Virus record (IMG/VR): IMGVR_UViG_3300017527_000512
Span: 62,001 to 126,000 of that record
DNA from: a virus
Strand: one strand, 5' to 3'
DNA length: 64,000 nucleotides
A model generated the notes under the pieces. It did not search any database. It was not told the origin of the DNA and saw only the letters and a program-made list of their open reading frames with translations. The position numbers and the translations under genes are program-made. Positions 17,122 to 24,697 of this stretch are shown one piece after another; positions within the stretch are counted from its first letter, which is position 1; each line of letters starts with the position of its first letter.

Positions 17122-18000
17122 ATGGAAATTGCATTTAACCTTAATAATAATGCTATGGAAGCTATATCATCTGTCAATTTTGGTATTGAGTTAGAAACAG
17201 TTTATAATGGGGAAGATCTTTTAGGATTTTCAAATCATATAAATTGGATAGTAGCGTCAGATCTTTCCATAAGATATGGCTCGATATACTCACATTCGGC
17301 AGAGATACAAACTCCAAAGCTGTCTCTTAACTTAGAAAACCTTAAAGATGTTTTCTCAGATATAAGAGAGATTAGGAGAAGAGGCGCCCGGGTTAATAAA
17401 ACATGTGGTATGCATGTTCATATTTCTTCTCCTTTATTTTATAAGGTAAATTTTATGTCCTCCTTTCTAAGTCTAATTAGAGAGAATCAAGAAGAGATGT
17501 TCAGAATATTTAAACCAACTTCAAGAAGATCCTTTAGATTCTGTAGAAGAGTACCTGATGTAGAGATTATCAATATGATCAGTTCTATTCAGGATGTGGC
17601 AGATGTCAATGGAAATATTGTGTATGAAGGGAATTTTTCTGGCCTGTCTAATAAATTTAATTTCATCAATTTTACGAATCTTGCAGGAACTAATAACCGT
17701 ACAAGAAATAGGAAGAATACTATAGAATTTCGTATATTTAATGGTTCGATGAATTGCGGTAAGGTATTAGCAAACCTCGAATTTATTTTCAATCTTATTT
17801 ACGTAGCCTCTAGAGAGGGATCATATCCGGACAGAAGTTGTGATTTAGTTTCTGATGATTTATTTTTAGATTATCCTTGGAGATACAATAAATATATAAA
17901 GTATCGTACTGTTGAGAATGTGTCTGATGTTGTAGATAATATGAATAGGGGAGAGGTAGAAGAGATGTCTCCAATCATCAGTCAGTCAGTTTCTTTTTAA
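17122..18000 (+). CDS. Amidoligase-fold protein, short form
   Basis: 292 residues. NFGIELETV (~19), CGMHVHIS (~94) and IEFRIFNGS (~201) are the amidoligase_2 signature blocks in the usual order. The length matches the bare family core, unlike the 627-residue relative at 9671. The enzyme class forms amide bonds between a carboxylate and an amine. Its substrate is unknown; the presence of two copies plus a glutamine amidotransferase points to one pathway. It lies directly upstream of the sigma-like gene with a 42-base gap. Confidence 0.78.
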   Translation: MEIAFNLNNNAMEAISSVNFGIELETVYNGEDLLGFSNHINWIVASDLSIRYGSIYSHSAEIQTPKLSLNLENLKDVFSDIREIRRRGARVNKTCGMHVHISSPLFYKVNFMSSFLSLIRENQEEMFRIFKPTSRRSFRFCRRVPDVEIINMISSIQDVADVNGNIVYEGNFSGLSNKFNFINFTNLAGTNNRTRNRKNTIEFRIFNGSMNCGKVLANLEFIFNLIYVASREGSYPDRSCDLVSDDLFLDYPWRYNKYIKYRTVENVSDVVDNMNRGEVEEMSPIISQSVSF

Positions 18001-18042
18001 TTAATTTAATTCTAATACCTAAATAATCTTGGAGGAAGGAGA

Positions 18043-18804
18043 ATGAAAGTACATTTTTCAATGAAAGAATTTCAAGCCAGAGGATCTTTTTATTTAGAAG
18101 AGTTTTTTATTTTAAAGTATTGCAAGAGAGATTATGCAAGCAAGTTATTTCATAAGTTTTTAATTAAATTTCACACTTTTCATACTGAGGAAGATTTAGA
18201 AGATTTAACTCAGAATTTCATGTCTACTATTTATTCTACAGTAGGGAGAGGAGGCGTTCCTAAAGATAACGTCTTTCATAAGTGGTGCCCTGGAGAATCT
18301 AAAGCTACTTTTGACAGTTACTTAAGTAGAATTATTCATAACCAGGCTGTTAATTTTGGGAAGAGAATGATCTCTGCATCAAAAGCAATTCAGAGTCATC
18401 AAGGCAAAACATATGATACTTTTGATGATTCTGTTGTTTTAGATGAATTAGTATTACTGAACTCTGTTAGAGAGATTGATGATAAAACGTCTAGAACTCT
18501 CTCATTAGAGAATCTTTATTTCATGCTTAAAGAAAGAATGGATGCTAAAGATATAGCTGTAAAATACAATATTTCTGTGGGATGCGTCCGTCAACAGAAG
18601 ACTCAGTTGAAGAAATTATTTAAGGATCTTTATCGAAGACCTTCAATTGAGGATAGGAAAGAAGTAGTTATAGATTCTACTGAAATAGTTATGCCTATAC
18701 GAACAGTGCCCTGTATGACTAAAGAAAGACTTATTAATTTCTGCGAGAATATTTCTTGTTTAGACTTATCTAACATAGATTTTCCTGTTTTCTGTACTAT
18801 ATGA
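18043..18804 (+). CDS. RNA polymerase sigma-factor-like protein
   Basis: 253 residues. DLTQNFMSTIYS and FDSYLSRIIHNQAVNFGKR resemble sigma-70 region 2. MDAKDIAVKYNISVGCVRQQKTQLKKLF is a helix-turn-helix like sigma region 4. The spacing and size fit a compact phage sigma factor. It probably directs host RNA polymerase to phage promoters; the repeated GTTATAAT motif is an obvious candidate target, but this is inference. It has a very strong ribosome site (GGAGGAAGGAG) and overlaps the next gene by four bases. Confidence 0.75.
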   Translation: MKVHFSMKEFQARGSFYLEEFFILKYCKRDYASKLFHKFLIKFHTFHTEEDLEDLTQNFMSTIYSTVGRGGVPKDNVFHKWCPGESKATFDSYLSRIIHNQAVNFGKRMISASKAIQSHQGKTYDTFDDSVVLDELVLLNSVREIDDKTSRTLSLENLYFMLKERMDAKDIAVKYNISVGCVRQQKTQLKKLFKDLYRRPSIEDRKEVVIDSTEIVMPIRTVPCMTKERLINFCENISCLDLSNIDFPVFCTI

Positions 18805-19259
18805 ACGTAATTTTCTTTGGAAGTTTCAGAAAGATTCGTCCGTTATTAAACAATGTAATAACTGTTTTATCAGATGCTTCTTCTGATGAATTTAGAGAAG
18901 TTGTATGGGACTATAAGAGAAGGAAGAATATTTCAATAGTATTTCATCTACCAATGACTGTATCTAGACAAAATCAAGTACTAAAGTTTACTGAAGAATT
19001 TAAAGGGGATGATATCGTATTATACTCTGCCCAATTTAGAGCAGATGTTATTGATACGATATTAACTCGTTTTTCGCTGAAGATAGATGAATCTTTAGTT
19101 ATCCGCCCAGAGTTAGTTATTAATGAATGGAAGAAGAAAATTAAGTTAGAGAGACTAACTCCTATATCTTATAGAGCTTTCCATAGAGGTCATGTTAGAA
19201 CGCGGGTAGGGCGTTTATATCTAAACGCTTTAAATAAATTATTAGTTCACTCTGACTAG
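18801..19259 (+). CDS. Unknown protein coupled to sigma-like gene
   Basis: 152 residues, starting within the ATGA overlap with the sigma-like gene, so it is probably translated with it. It begins with a strand (MNVIFFGSF) and ends in a very basic segment (ERLTPISYRAFHRGHVRTRVGRLY). I do not recognise the fold. A partner of the sigma factor or RNA polymerase is a reasonable guess from the coupling only. Confidence 0.7.
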   Translation: MNVIFFGSFRKIRPLLNNVITVLSDASSDEFREVVWDYKRRKNISIVFHLPMTVSRQNQVLKFTEEFKGDDIVLYSAQFRADVIDTILTRFSLKIDESLVIRPELVINEWKKKIKLERLTPISYRAFHRGHVRTRVGRLYLNALNKLLVHSD

Positions 19260-19293
19260 TAATCACGGATCAGTTTTTATTACTCAATAAATT

Positions 19294-19357
19294 AACAGGG
19301 TACCCAAGAACTCACAGTAGAACAAAATCCTACTATCTTCTCTAACATCTCAAAATA
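19294..19357 (+). repeat. Leader repeat copy 2 (AACAGGGTACCC family)
   Basis: Begins AACAGGGTACCCAAGAACTC and continues through a weak AGTAG/CTACT stem to CAAAATA. It is 125 bases before the next ATG. Confidence 0.85.
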
Positions 19358-19418
19358 ATATCAAAATAAAATCTAAATTTACTTCTTACATTTTTATATT
19401 GTATATAAGGATATGGGA

Positions 19419-19835
19419 ATGGAAGATGCAGTACTATTAGACAATTTGGAACCGTTCGGCGAAGACATTAGAATTCTTACAGAATTCTTTTCAGATGCTG
19501 GATCGATATTTTCAGATGAGCAGCCATCATCAAGGTTGCTACTGAATAGGAAGGGTTCTATTCTTCATGATTTAGACTTTGATATTTTAGTTGGAGCACA
19601 TGACAATGAGAGAGAATTAGTAAAGTATCTATCAGATTTATTCACTTCTTACGAATGCTCTAGTTTATTTCTAGTAGTATCAAACAAAGATTCCAAACCT
19701 CCATATCAATCAGCAAGTTTTATCGCCTTCAGCTTGGGACATGTCGTAAAATTTGAGATTTATGAGGATGGAGATGATTGGTTCATATCAGAACCTATCG
19801 CACTGGAAGATTTCTCCTTAATAGACCTGGCCTAG
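19419..19835 (+). CDS. Acidic protein, unknown
   Basis: 138 residues from ATG 19419, chosen because AAGGA is then about nine bases upstream; ATG at 19413 would sit almost on it. The protein is acidic and rich in Asp/Glu, with a central DFDILVGAHDNERELV segment and a final strand-rich part. No domain is recognised. It follows leader repeat copy 2. Confidence 0.7.
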   Translation: MEDAVLLDNLEPFGEDIRILTEFFSDAGSIFSDEQPSSRLLLNRKGSILHDLDFDILVGAHDNERELVKYLSDLFTSYECSSLFLVVSNKDSKPPYQSASFIAFSLGHVVKFEIYEDGDDWFISEPIALEDFSLIDLA

Positions 19836-19885
19836 TAGCTAGTGTTACGATTACAGTGTAAACATTGTTATATTTAGATGTGAAT

Positions 19886-19903
19886 TTACTATTTAAATAG
19901 TAA
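19886..19903. promoter_or_regulatory. 18-bp perfect palindrome, possible operator
   Basis: TTACTATTTAAATAGTAA reads the same on both strands. It lies in the gap between the 19419 gene and a tiny reading frame at 19948, next to a GTTATATT box at 19867. An AT-rich palindrome could arise by chance, so the operator call is weak. Confidence 0.3.
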
Positions 19904-19947
19904 GTGTTTAGTTAGATTAATAATAAATATTAATTTAGGAGTTGGTA

Positions 19948-20019
19948 ATGAAAACAAGAGAATTTAAATGTAGTGTGGATATTTTTGATAAGAAGAGTAA
20001 GAGTCTTGTGGCTAGTTGA
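19948..20019 (+). CDS. Very small reading frame (23 aa)
   Basis: Encodes MKTREFKCSVDIFDKKSK and five more residues, with an AGGAG site seven bases upstream. The good ribosome site is the only support. It could be a leader peptide or the start of a decayed gene. Confidence 0.3.
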   Translation: MKTREFKCSVDIFDKKSKSLVAS

Positions 20020-20088
20020 TTTCCTTTAGTGTTACAAATTTAAATTCATTTATATAAAATTAATAAGAGATTAAAAAGGATTATTTTA

Positions 20089-20217
20089 ATGTTAAGTTTG
20101 AGTAGATTATTTATATCTAATACCAAGTCACTTCAACTAGTGGTGAGCAATTCGTGTGCGGATCAAGATACGTTTATTTCGTATAATGAGGAGCATTGGG
20201 GGCTTTACCGGGAATAG
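20089..20217 (+). CDS. Small reading frame (42 aa) before terminator
   Basis: 42 residues starting MLSLSRLFIS, with AAAAAGGA upstream. It ends 32 bases before a strong terminator. The content is not informative and no domain is seen. The region 19836-20342 holds only this, the 19948 frame, a palindrome and the terminator. Confidence 0.35.
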   Translation: MLSLSRLFISNTKSLQLVVSNSCADQDTFISYNEEHWGLYRE

Positions 20218-20249
20218 CATTAATTTAAATATCGAATTAACTTGTTGTA

Positions 20250-20294
20250 CCCGGTTCCTGAGAGAAGAAATTCTTTTAGTGCCGGGTTTTTTGT
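20250..20294 (+). terminator. Rho-independent terminator before the tRNA array
   Basis: ACCCGG pairs with CCGGGT and is followed by TTTTT. An inner AGAAGAA/TTCTTTT stem extends it. It separates the upstream genes from the tRNAs beginning at 20343. Confidence 0.85.
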
Positions 20295-20342
20295 TTTATG
20301 GAGTTTAACATGGGGAAATAATATATAATTAGCTGAGTTAAG

Positions 20343-20417
20343 AACTCGTAGCTCAGCTGGTTTTAGAGCAGTATACTTTTAATATACGGGTCCTGGGTTC
20401 GAATCCCAGCGAGTTCA
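20343..20417 (+). tRNA. tRNA-Lys (UUU)
   Basis: Acceptor GAACTCG pairs with CGAGTTC. The anticodon stem is GTATA/TATAC with loop CTTTTAA, giving UUU. The T-arm is standard (TTCGAAT). No encoded CCA; the phage has its own CCA transferase. Confidence 0.93.
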
Positions 20418-20427
20418 ATTATTATAT

Positions 20428-20501
20428 GTCACCGTAGGCGAGTGGTTCAAGCCATCACGCTTTCATCGTGAGAGTCACGGGTTCGAATCCCGTCGGTGAT
20501 G
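20428..20501 (+). tRNA. tRNA-Glu (UUC)
   Basis: Acceptor GTCACCG/CGGTGAT, anticodon stem TCACG/CGTGA with loop CTTTCAT (UUC), T-stem ACGGG/CCCGT. Ten bases after tRNA-Lys. No encoded CCA. Confidence 0.92.
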
Positions 20502-20548
20502 ATGGGTTCTAATTTCTTTATATAATTTTAGATTGTAAAGGAGTTCGT

Positions 20549-21202
20549 ATGCCTAGACCAATAGAAGAAATTATAAAGAAGGAGGCAATTAGATTAAGAA
20601 CGGAAGAATATTTATCATTGCGAGAAATTCGTCAGATGTTAGGTATTTCTAAGTCTACTCTATCTGTACTGTTACGTGATTTTCCTCTTAAACCTGAGGA
20701 GGAGTTACTTAAGATTAAGGAGGCTAGAGAGATAGCGAGAGCTTCTTGTATTTTGAGAAATGCTAAGGTAGAGGCAGATTCTGTGAGGCAGCTTCAACCT
20801 ATTCCGGCGATGCAACCTTTTTATAAGGGGTTTATAGCTGAGTTTTATGTGAAATACAGACTTTTAAGAGAAGGGATTCATTTTCTTTCTCCGGAATACC
20901 CTTTGATTCACTGCGATCTTGTGGTTGCAGGCAAGTCTCATAAGCACTATAACGTAGAGATCAAATCGTGTACGAGAGGTTGCGATGTTAATGTAAATAG
21001 AACCGTTTATGTAAGAGGAAACAGCAGAGATTCTGTTAATTATAAAGATGTAAGTGGGATAGATTTATTTATTTTAGTCTCATTAGAGAATGAGAATATG
21101 TTTATCGTTCCTTATGGTATCTTGGCAGATAAAGCGCAGGTATGTTTATCTTCTAAAGGATCTTTATGGAAGTTCCGAGATCGTTTTGATCTTCTTGAGT
21201 GA
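20549..21202 (+). CDS. HTH plus PD-(D/E)XK-type nuclease, possible homing endonuclease
   Basis: 217 residues. The N-terminal helix-turn-helix is LSLREIRQMLGISKSTLSVLL (~25-45). The C-terminal half has GFIAEFYVKYRLL (conserved acidic residue), HCDLVVAG and YNVEIKSC, matching the E...D...ExK layout of PD-(D/E)XK nucleases. Its position inside a tRNA array is typical of free-standing homing or mobile nucleases, but a resolvase-like role is also possible. It has an AAAGGAG ribosome site and is followed by one base and then tRNA-Phe. Confidence 0.65.
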   Translation: MPRPIEEIIKKEAIRLRTEEYLSLREIRQMLGISKSTLSVLLRDFPLKPEEELLKIKEAREIARASCILRNAKVEADSVRQLQPIPAMQPFYKGFIAEFYVKYRLLREGIHFLSPEYPLIHCDLVVAGKSHKHYNVEIKSCTRGCDVNVNRTVYVRGNSRDSVNYKDVSGIDLFILVSLENENMFIVPYGILADKAQVCLSSKGSLWKFRDRFDLLE

Positions 21203-21274
21203 GGAGAGATAGCTGAGATGGATTAGCGCGACTCTGAAAAAGTCGAGAGGTTGGTTCGATTCCATCTTTCTCCA
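21203..21274 (+). tRNA. tRNA-Phe (GAA)
   Basis: Acceptor GGAGAGA/TTTCTCC, anticodon stem CGACT/AGTCG with loop CTGAAAA (GAA). It starts right after the nuclease stop codon. No encoded CCA. Confidence 0.92.
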
Positions 21275-21276
21275 AT

Positions 21277-21302
21277 AAGGAAGAGATATTAATTTCTTCC
21301 TT
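21277..21302 (+). other. Hairpin after tRNA-Phe
   Basis: AAGGAAGA pairs with TCTTCCTT around a ten-base loop. No T-run follows, so it is more likely an RNA-processing or stability element than a terminator. Confidence 0.45.
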
Positions 21303-21386
21303 GTGGTACTGTAGATTACGAGATCTTTAAACTCGATCTGGCTTTTGGATTTCCATTAGTTAGTTCTTTGACATCTTTAAACTTAA

Positions 21387-21456
21387 GTTCCGCCCTGTAC
21401 AATGTGGGAACAATAACGGAAGAGAAATGACTTTTCATTTTTACACCGTGGCGGAT
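21387..21456 (+). ncRNA. Structured RNA candidate with two exclusive pairings
   Basis: TTCCGCC at 21388 can pair with GGCGGA at 21450, enclosing ACGG/CCGT and an AAATGA/TCATTT hairpin: a long coaxial arm. The same 5' bases can instead form GTTCC (21387) with GGAAC (21407). The two states exclude each other, as in switch-like leaders. A small reading frame with a possible start at 21470 follows. I cannot assign it to a known class. Confidence 0.4.
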
Positions 21457-21469
21457 TTCCCTTTATGTT

Positions 21470-21586
21470 ATGGAATTAATTATTACTCCTGATAATAAAT
21501 CAGGATTATTTATGGATATGTTATATGAGAGCTGTAGAGAAGAAATTCTTATTAGGTATTGTAGAAGATATAGAAAAGCTATTTAA
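21470..21586 (+). CDS. Small reading frame (38 aa) downstream of structured RNA
   Basis: 38 residues, MELIITPDNKSGLFMDML then a basic tail. The GGCGGA arm of the preceding RNA structure lies 14 bases upstream and is the only ribosome-site-like sequence. Support is weak. Confidence 0.3.
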   Translation: MELIITPDNKSGLFMDMLYESCREEILIRYCRRYRKAI

Positions 21587-21605
21587 CTGATTTATTTTTA
21601 TAAAT

Positions 21606-21613
21606 GTTATAAT
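21606..21613 (+). promoter_or_regulatory. GTTATAAT promoter-like motif
   Basis: GTTATAAT, 53 bases before the next ATG, as at other operon heads. Confidence 0.55.
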
Positions 21614-21658
21614 TTCCAAATGAATAAATATATTTAATATTTTATTCAGGAGATTACT

Positions 21659-21976
21659 ATGTCTAGCAGATTACAGAACGTTCCTCGAGATCCGGAGTAC
21701 ATTTCGTATGCTAATTTCATAAAACACAATTCTACCTATAAGAGTGTAAGATACTTTGATCCTAAAGAGTTATTTACTATTATTAATTCAGAAAGGGATT
21801 TATTAATCGCGGCAGTAGGGATATACGAGACTCAGTCTTTATGTGCTGTAGCGAAAATTATTCAAGTATATATAGATGATATTGACATTCCATATGATGA
21901 AGTTTGTTTCTTAAAACAGTGTGCAGGGTCTATAATTCGTTTTATTTTGTATTGTGAGGGTTGTTATAGTATTTAA
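21659..21976 (+). CDS. Unknown protein (105 aa)
   Basis: 105 residues with a CAGGAG ribosome site and a promoter-like motif upstream. The C-terminal half is rather hydrophobic with three Cys (FLKQCAGS, LYCEGCYSI). There is no recognisable domain. It ends inside a 15-bp hairpin. Confidence 0.7.
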   Translation: MSSRLQNVPRDPEYISYANFIKHNSTYKSVRYFDPKELFTIINSERDLLIAAVGIYETQSLCAVAKIIQVYIDDIDIPYDEVCFLKQCAGSIIRFILYCEGCYSI

Positions 21977-22005
21977 TCTAAAAGGGAAATCCCTTTTAGA
22001 TTAAA
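21972..22005. terminator. Perfect 15-bp hairpin, possible terminator
   Basis: TTTAATCTAAAAGGG, loop AAAT, CCCTTTTAGATTAAA: perfect over 15 bp and overlapping the stop codon of the preceding gene. It lacks a long T-run on the + strand. It may act as a weak terminator or a 3' stabiliser. Confidence 0.5.
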
Positions 22006-22174
22006 AGAAAGTTACTTCATTTGTTAAGACATCTTATTATAAAAAGTTTGTTAAGGGCCTTTATCAGAATTTCAAGAGACAGAATTCACTACGATACTTA
22101 TTTCTATCTCGAAGTATAACATATCGTGGTGTAATAGTCATAAATTAAATATCTCTAAGTTAGTGAGATACTTA

Positions 22175-22384
22175 ATGGCTTTCTACGTAGATTATGATTT
22201 AATTTTTGATTTTAAATTATCATTTACTTTTGATAATTTAAAATCGATTAGAAGATCTTCAAAGAAATCAATTCTTGTTCCTGTAGGCTTAGTAGAATCA
22301 TTTGACAGCAAGACAGAGAAGCTTCCAAGAAGCTTCGTAATCAATCATTTGCTATATTCTTATATTGCGAAGAATTCAGATTAA
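22175..22384 (+). CDS. Small protein, unknown (69 aa)
   Basis: 69 residues from the ATG at 22175; GTG at 22163 is an alternative. The sequence has FYVDYDLIFDFKLSFTF and a basic middle (RRSSKKS). No domain is recognised. Five bases separate its stop from the next tRNA. Confidence 0.5.
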   Translation: MAFYVDYDLIFDFKLSFTFDNLKSIRRSSKKSILVPVGLVESFDSKTEKLPRSFVINHLLYSYIAKNSD

Positions 22385-22389
22385 TTTAT

Positions 22390-22463
22390 GCTCCGTTAGC
22401 CCAATTGGCAGAGGCGTCTGATTTAGGATCAGGAGGTTGAAGGTTCGACTCCTTCCCGGAGTA
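22390..22463 (+). tRNA. tRNA-Leu (UAG)
   Basis: Acceptor GCTCCGT/CCGGAGT with G-U at the first pair and a mismatch at the seventh. Anticodon stem TCTGA/TCAGG with loop TTTAGGA (UAG, reads CUA). The variable loop is only five bases, unlike the long arm of normal bacterial tRNA-Leu. Confidence 0.8.
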
Positions 22464-22470
22464 ATTTTAT

Positions 22471-22544
22471 GGACGCGTAGCCCAATTGGCAGAGGCAATA
22501 GACTTAAAATCTATACAGTTGGGGTTCGACTCCCCGGGCGTCTA
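22471..22544 (+). tRNA. tRNA-Leu (UAA)
   Basis: Acceptor GGACGCG/GGCGTCT, anticodon stem ATAGA/TCTAT with loop CTTAAAA (UAA). Its D-arm is nearly identical to the preceding tRNA (CCCAATTGGCAGAGGC), so the two are probably duplicates. It also has a short variable loop. Confidence 0.82.
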
Positions 22545-22578
22545 ATTCATTTATGTTTGATTAAGGATTTAATCAAAC

Positions 22579-22794
22579 ATGCTATTTATACTCCTTTGTG
22601 TTTTACTATTTATATTATATAATAGATAGCAATATCCTAGTTCATTATTATGGATCTTTGCATGTCTTTTAATAGGCTTAATTTTCATTATTTCTAATAT
22701 ATTAGGATTTCCTTGGATAAAACCTTTAGGAACTTTTATAACAGTTTTAGGACTAATAATTTTACTATGTAAAAAGGAATTATTCGATGACTAA
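22579..22794 (+). pseudogene. Small membrane protein gene with in-frame TAG
   Basis: Reads MLFILLCVLLFILYNR, then TAG at 22627, then continues in the same frame as a two-helix membrane protein (WIFACLLIGLIFIISNILGF ... TVLGLIILLCKKELFDD). The last codons overlap the next ATG by eight bases, as real neighbours do here. It is either a decayed gene, a sequencing error, or a case of stop readthrough. Confidence 0.55.
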
Positions 22795-23143
22795 TTTTAA
22801 AAAGATAAACAAAAGCTTAATCGGCCTTCTAAGATCTTTAGATGATTCTTATAAATCTTTATCCGATAAAGGAATTATGGAGGATGTCCACCGTAATTCT
22901 ATGAAGAAAGGAAATTCTAGAGAGCCTTATACTTCCTATGGAAAGATTAAATGCTCTAAGGGCCATTTAACAGCTCCCTTTTTCTTCGGTGATCGTTCAC
23001 TTTATCGAGATGTTATGATGGAGTGTGATACTTGTGGCGAAATAATAGGATTTACTCCTATTGAGGTGATTCACTTATCCGCAAACAGATTTGTAGCGAG
23101 TAATATATATATTAGAGACCTTAAGCGAATAAGAAGAGTATAA
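22787..23143 (+). CDS. Zinc-ribbon-like protein, unknown
   Basis: 118 residues. KCSKGHL and ECDTCGEI form a probable CxxGH/CxxC metal site in the C-terminal half. The N terminus is basic. AAAAAGGA lies upstream. No specific function can be assigned. Confidence 0.7.
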   Translation: MTNFKKINKSLIGLLRSLDDSYKSLSDKGIMEDVHRNSMKKGNSREPYTSYGKIKCSKGHLTAPFFFGDRSLYRDVMMECDTCGEIIGFTPIEVIHLSANRFVASNIYIRDLKRIRRV

Positions 23144-23174
23144 GTACAAGTTTATTTTAGAAAAGGAATTAATT

Positions 23175-23645
23175 ATGAAATATAAAACAATTAAAGATTT
23201 TAAAGACTTACCGGCTGGTTCTATCCTCCATGAAATTAAAGAGAATAAATTAACATTTAGATGCCTTCATAAAGAGAATCTAAATAACATTACAAGAATA
23301 ACTCTGCCGAAGGATATATGTGCGAATATATCTATAAACCCCTTGCTAGCAAAACAAAAGAAGTTAACTAATAAAAGAAGAGACAAAATAATCGAGTTAA
23401 GAGTGCTTCAGCAAGAAATATTTTATGGGATGAAGAATTGTCCAGAAGACCAATTACCTTCTTTCGCTAAGAAGCTTGAGCAGGTAGAATATGGTTTACA
23501 GAAACAATGGAAATTTCGTAAGAATAAGAATTTCCATTGTTGGTGGGATGTCCCTCGATGTACATGCCCTATGTGGGATAATAGAGATAGTTACGGAACA
23601 AAGTATCGGAATATTAGTTCAGATTGCCCTGTACACGGGCTTTAA
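23175..23645 (+). CDS. Unknown protein with C-terminal Cys/His cluster
   Basis: 156 residues. The N-terminal part is beta-like (KTIKDFKDLPAGSILHEI). The C terminus has CWWDVPRCTCPMW and DCPVHGL, a likely metal site. Such tails are common in small phage proteins of unknown function. AAAGGA ribosome site; followed by tRNA-Pro. Confidence 0.72.
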   Translation: MKYKTIKDFKDLPAGSILHEIKENKLTFRCLHKENLNNITRITLPKDICANISINPLLAKQKKLTNKRRDKIIELRVLQQEIFYGMKNCPEDQLPSFAKKLEQVEYGLQKQWKFRKNKNFHCWWDVPRCTCPMWDNRDSYGTKYRNISSDCPVHGL

Positions 23646-23656
23646 TTTATATATAA

Positions 23657-23730
23657 CAGGGTATGGCCTAATTGGCTAAGGTGTCTGCTTTGGGAGCAGA
23701 AGATTGAAGGTTCGAGTCCTTCTACCTTGA
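23657..23730 (+). tRNA. tRNA-Pro (UGG)
   Basis: Acceptor CAGGGTA/TACCTTG beginning with C as is usual for Pro, anticodon stem TCTGC/GCAGA with loop TTTGGGA (UGG). No encoded CCA. Confidence 0.93.
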
Positions 23731-23780
23731 AATGGTGTCACATCCCTGAGTTGTGAGCAGCGAATGGCATATTCGCATTT

Positions 23781-23852
23781 GCACTTGTATTCAAATGGTT
23801 AAGAAAGCAGTTTGCAAAACTGTCATTTCCGGTTCGAGTCCGGACGAGTGCT
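23781..23852 (+). tRNA. tRNA-Cys (GCA)
   Basis: Acceptor GCACTTG/CGAGTGC, anticodon stem GCAGT/ACTGT with loop TTGCAAA (GCA). No encoded CCA. Confidence 0.92.
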
Positions 23853-23875
23853 ATAATTATTTACAAGGAAAGGTT

Positions 23876-24205
23876 ATGGAATTTACCGTAGATTATTTTA
23901 TCGAGACTGAGAAAGCAATTAGAGAGATTCTTTTAAAAGAGGGTCTCTCAGAGCTTAGGGATAGATTACATCGTTCTATAGGCAGTATGGTATCATTTAT
24001 TACTTTATCAAATGTTTCAGGAGTCGAGTCTACTTATTCATATTTAAGATCGCTTCTGAAGGATCAAGGATATTCTAATTTAGTAGAAAGGTATTTTTAT
24101 AGTGACTTTTCAGGAACTCTTCCTATATCTGTAGAGAGCCCTGACTCTCAATCTTCTTCTGAGGATTGTGATTCATCTTGTGATTTCTGTACGGGTTGTG
24201 GATAA
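23876..24205 (+). CDS. Unknown protein with Cys-rich tail (109 aa)
   Basis: 109 residues from ATG 23876, supported by AAGGAAAGG upstream; an in-frame start farther left would run through tRNA-Cys and is rejected. The helical middle (YFIETEKAIREILLKEGLSELRDRL) is followed by a Ser/Asp linker and a final CDSSCDFCTGCG, a compact four-Cys tail that may bind metal. Function unknown. Confidence 0.7.
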   Translation: MEFTVDYFIETEKAIREILLKEGLSELRDRLHRSIGSMVSFITLSNVSGVESTYSYLRSLLKDQGYSNLVERYFYSDFSGTLPISVESPDSQSSSEDCDSSCDFCTGCG

Positions 24206-24214
24206 TTATATAAA

Positions 24215-24298
24215 GCCGAGGTCGCTTAGTGGTCGATAGCGCTGGATTTGTAACCCAGAGGTGTAATACTCACGTGAGTTCGAATCTCACTCTCGGCT
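24215..24298 (+). tRNA. tRNA-Thr (UGU), enlarged variable region
   Basis: Acceptor GCCGAGG/TCTCGGC, anticodon stem CTGGA/CCCAG with loop TTTGTAA (UGU), T-arm GTGAG/CTCAC. The variable region is about 15 bases, larger than normal for Thr, so identity by anticodon is less certain. Confidence 0.8.
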
Positions 24299-24347
24299 CA
24301 TTTTTTATCTAATTATCAATCATAGAATTTAATAGAGGAATATAATC

Positions 24348-24487
24348 ATGAAAACAAAAAACCATTTACCTCAAATAGAATGTCGATGGATGCGGAGGAA
24401 GATTTTAATAAAATAGTGAGGGGTGCTGATGAAGCGATTAGTAAAATTAAAATATTTATTTTAAAGAAGATAGATAATCTTTATTAA
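24348..24487 (+). pseudogene. Frameshifted small gene of the MK-x-PF family
   Basis: The ATG frame stops early (MKTKNHLPQIECRW...). Adding one A to the A6 run restores MKTKKPFTSNRMSMDAEEDF and a continuous 46-residue protein ending at 24487. The restored N terminus matches the genes at 24698, 24984 and 29851. Cause may be a deletion, a homopolymer sequencing error, or slippage on the A-run. Confidence 0.55.
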
Positions 24488-24562
24488 AGAAATGTCTTTT
24501 TGTAAAAGTTTCTTTTTGTTCAAAGGTATCAAATATTGTAGATCATTCTCATTTAGTAAATT

Positions 24563-24626
24563 AACAGGGTACCCAAGAACTCACAGTAGGAGAAATTCCT
24601 ACTATCTTCTCTAACATCTCAAAATA
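24563..24626 (+). repeat. Leader repeat copy 3 (AACAGGGTACCC family)
   Basis: The best-formed copy: AACAGGGTACCCAAGAACTC followed by AGTAGGA, a short loop and TCCTACT, a clear hairpin. It lies 135 bases before the next ATG, with a TTTTATAAT box between. Confidence 0.87.
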
Positions 24627-24697
24627 CATATAAAATAGCCATCTAAATCAATTATTTTATAATTATTTAGTAAATATCTTATTTAAACGAGTTTATT

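Noticed and set aside
21277-21380. Additional tRNA after tRNA-Phe
   Set aside because: CGAG/CTCG with ATCTTTAAA looks like an anticodon arm, but no acceptor or T-arm can be built around it.
22437-22622. Open reading frame of about 60 codons
   Set aside because: It runs through tRNA-Leu(UAA) and has no ribosome site. The sequence is fully explained by the tRNA.
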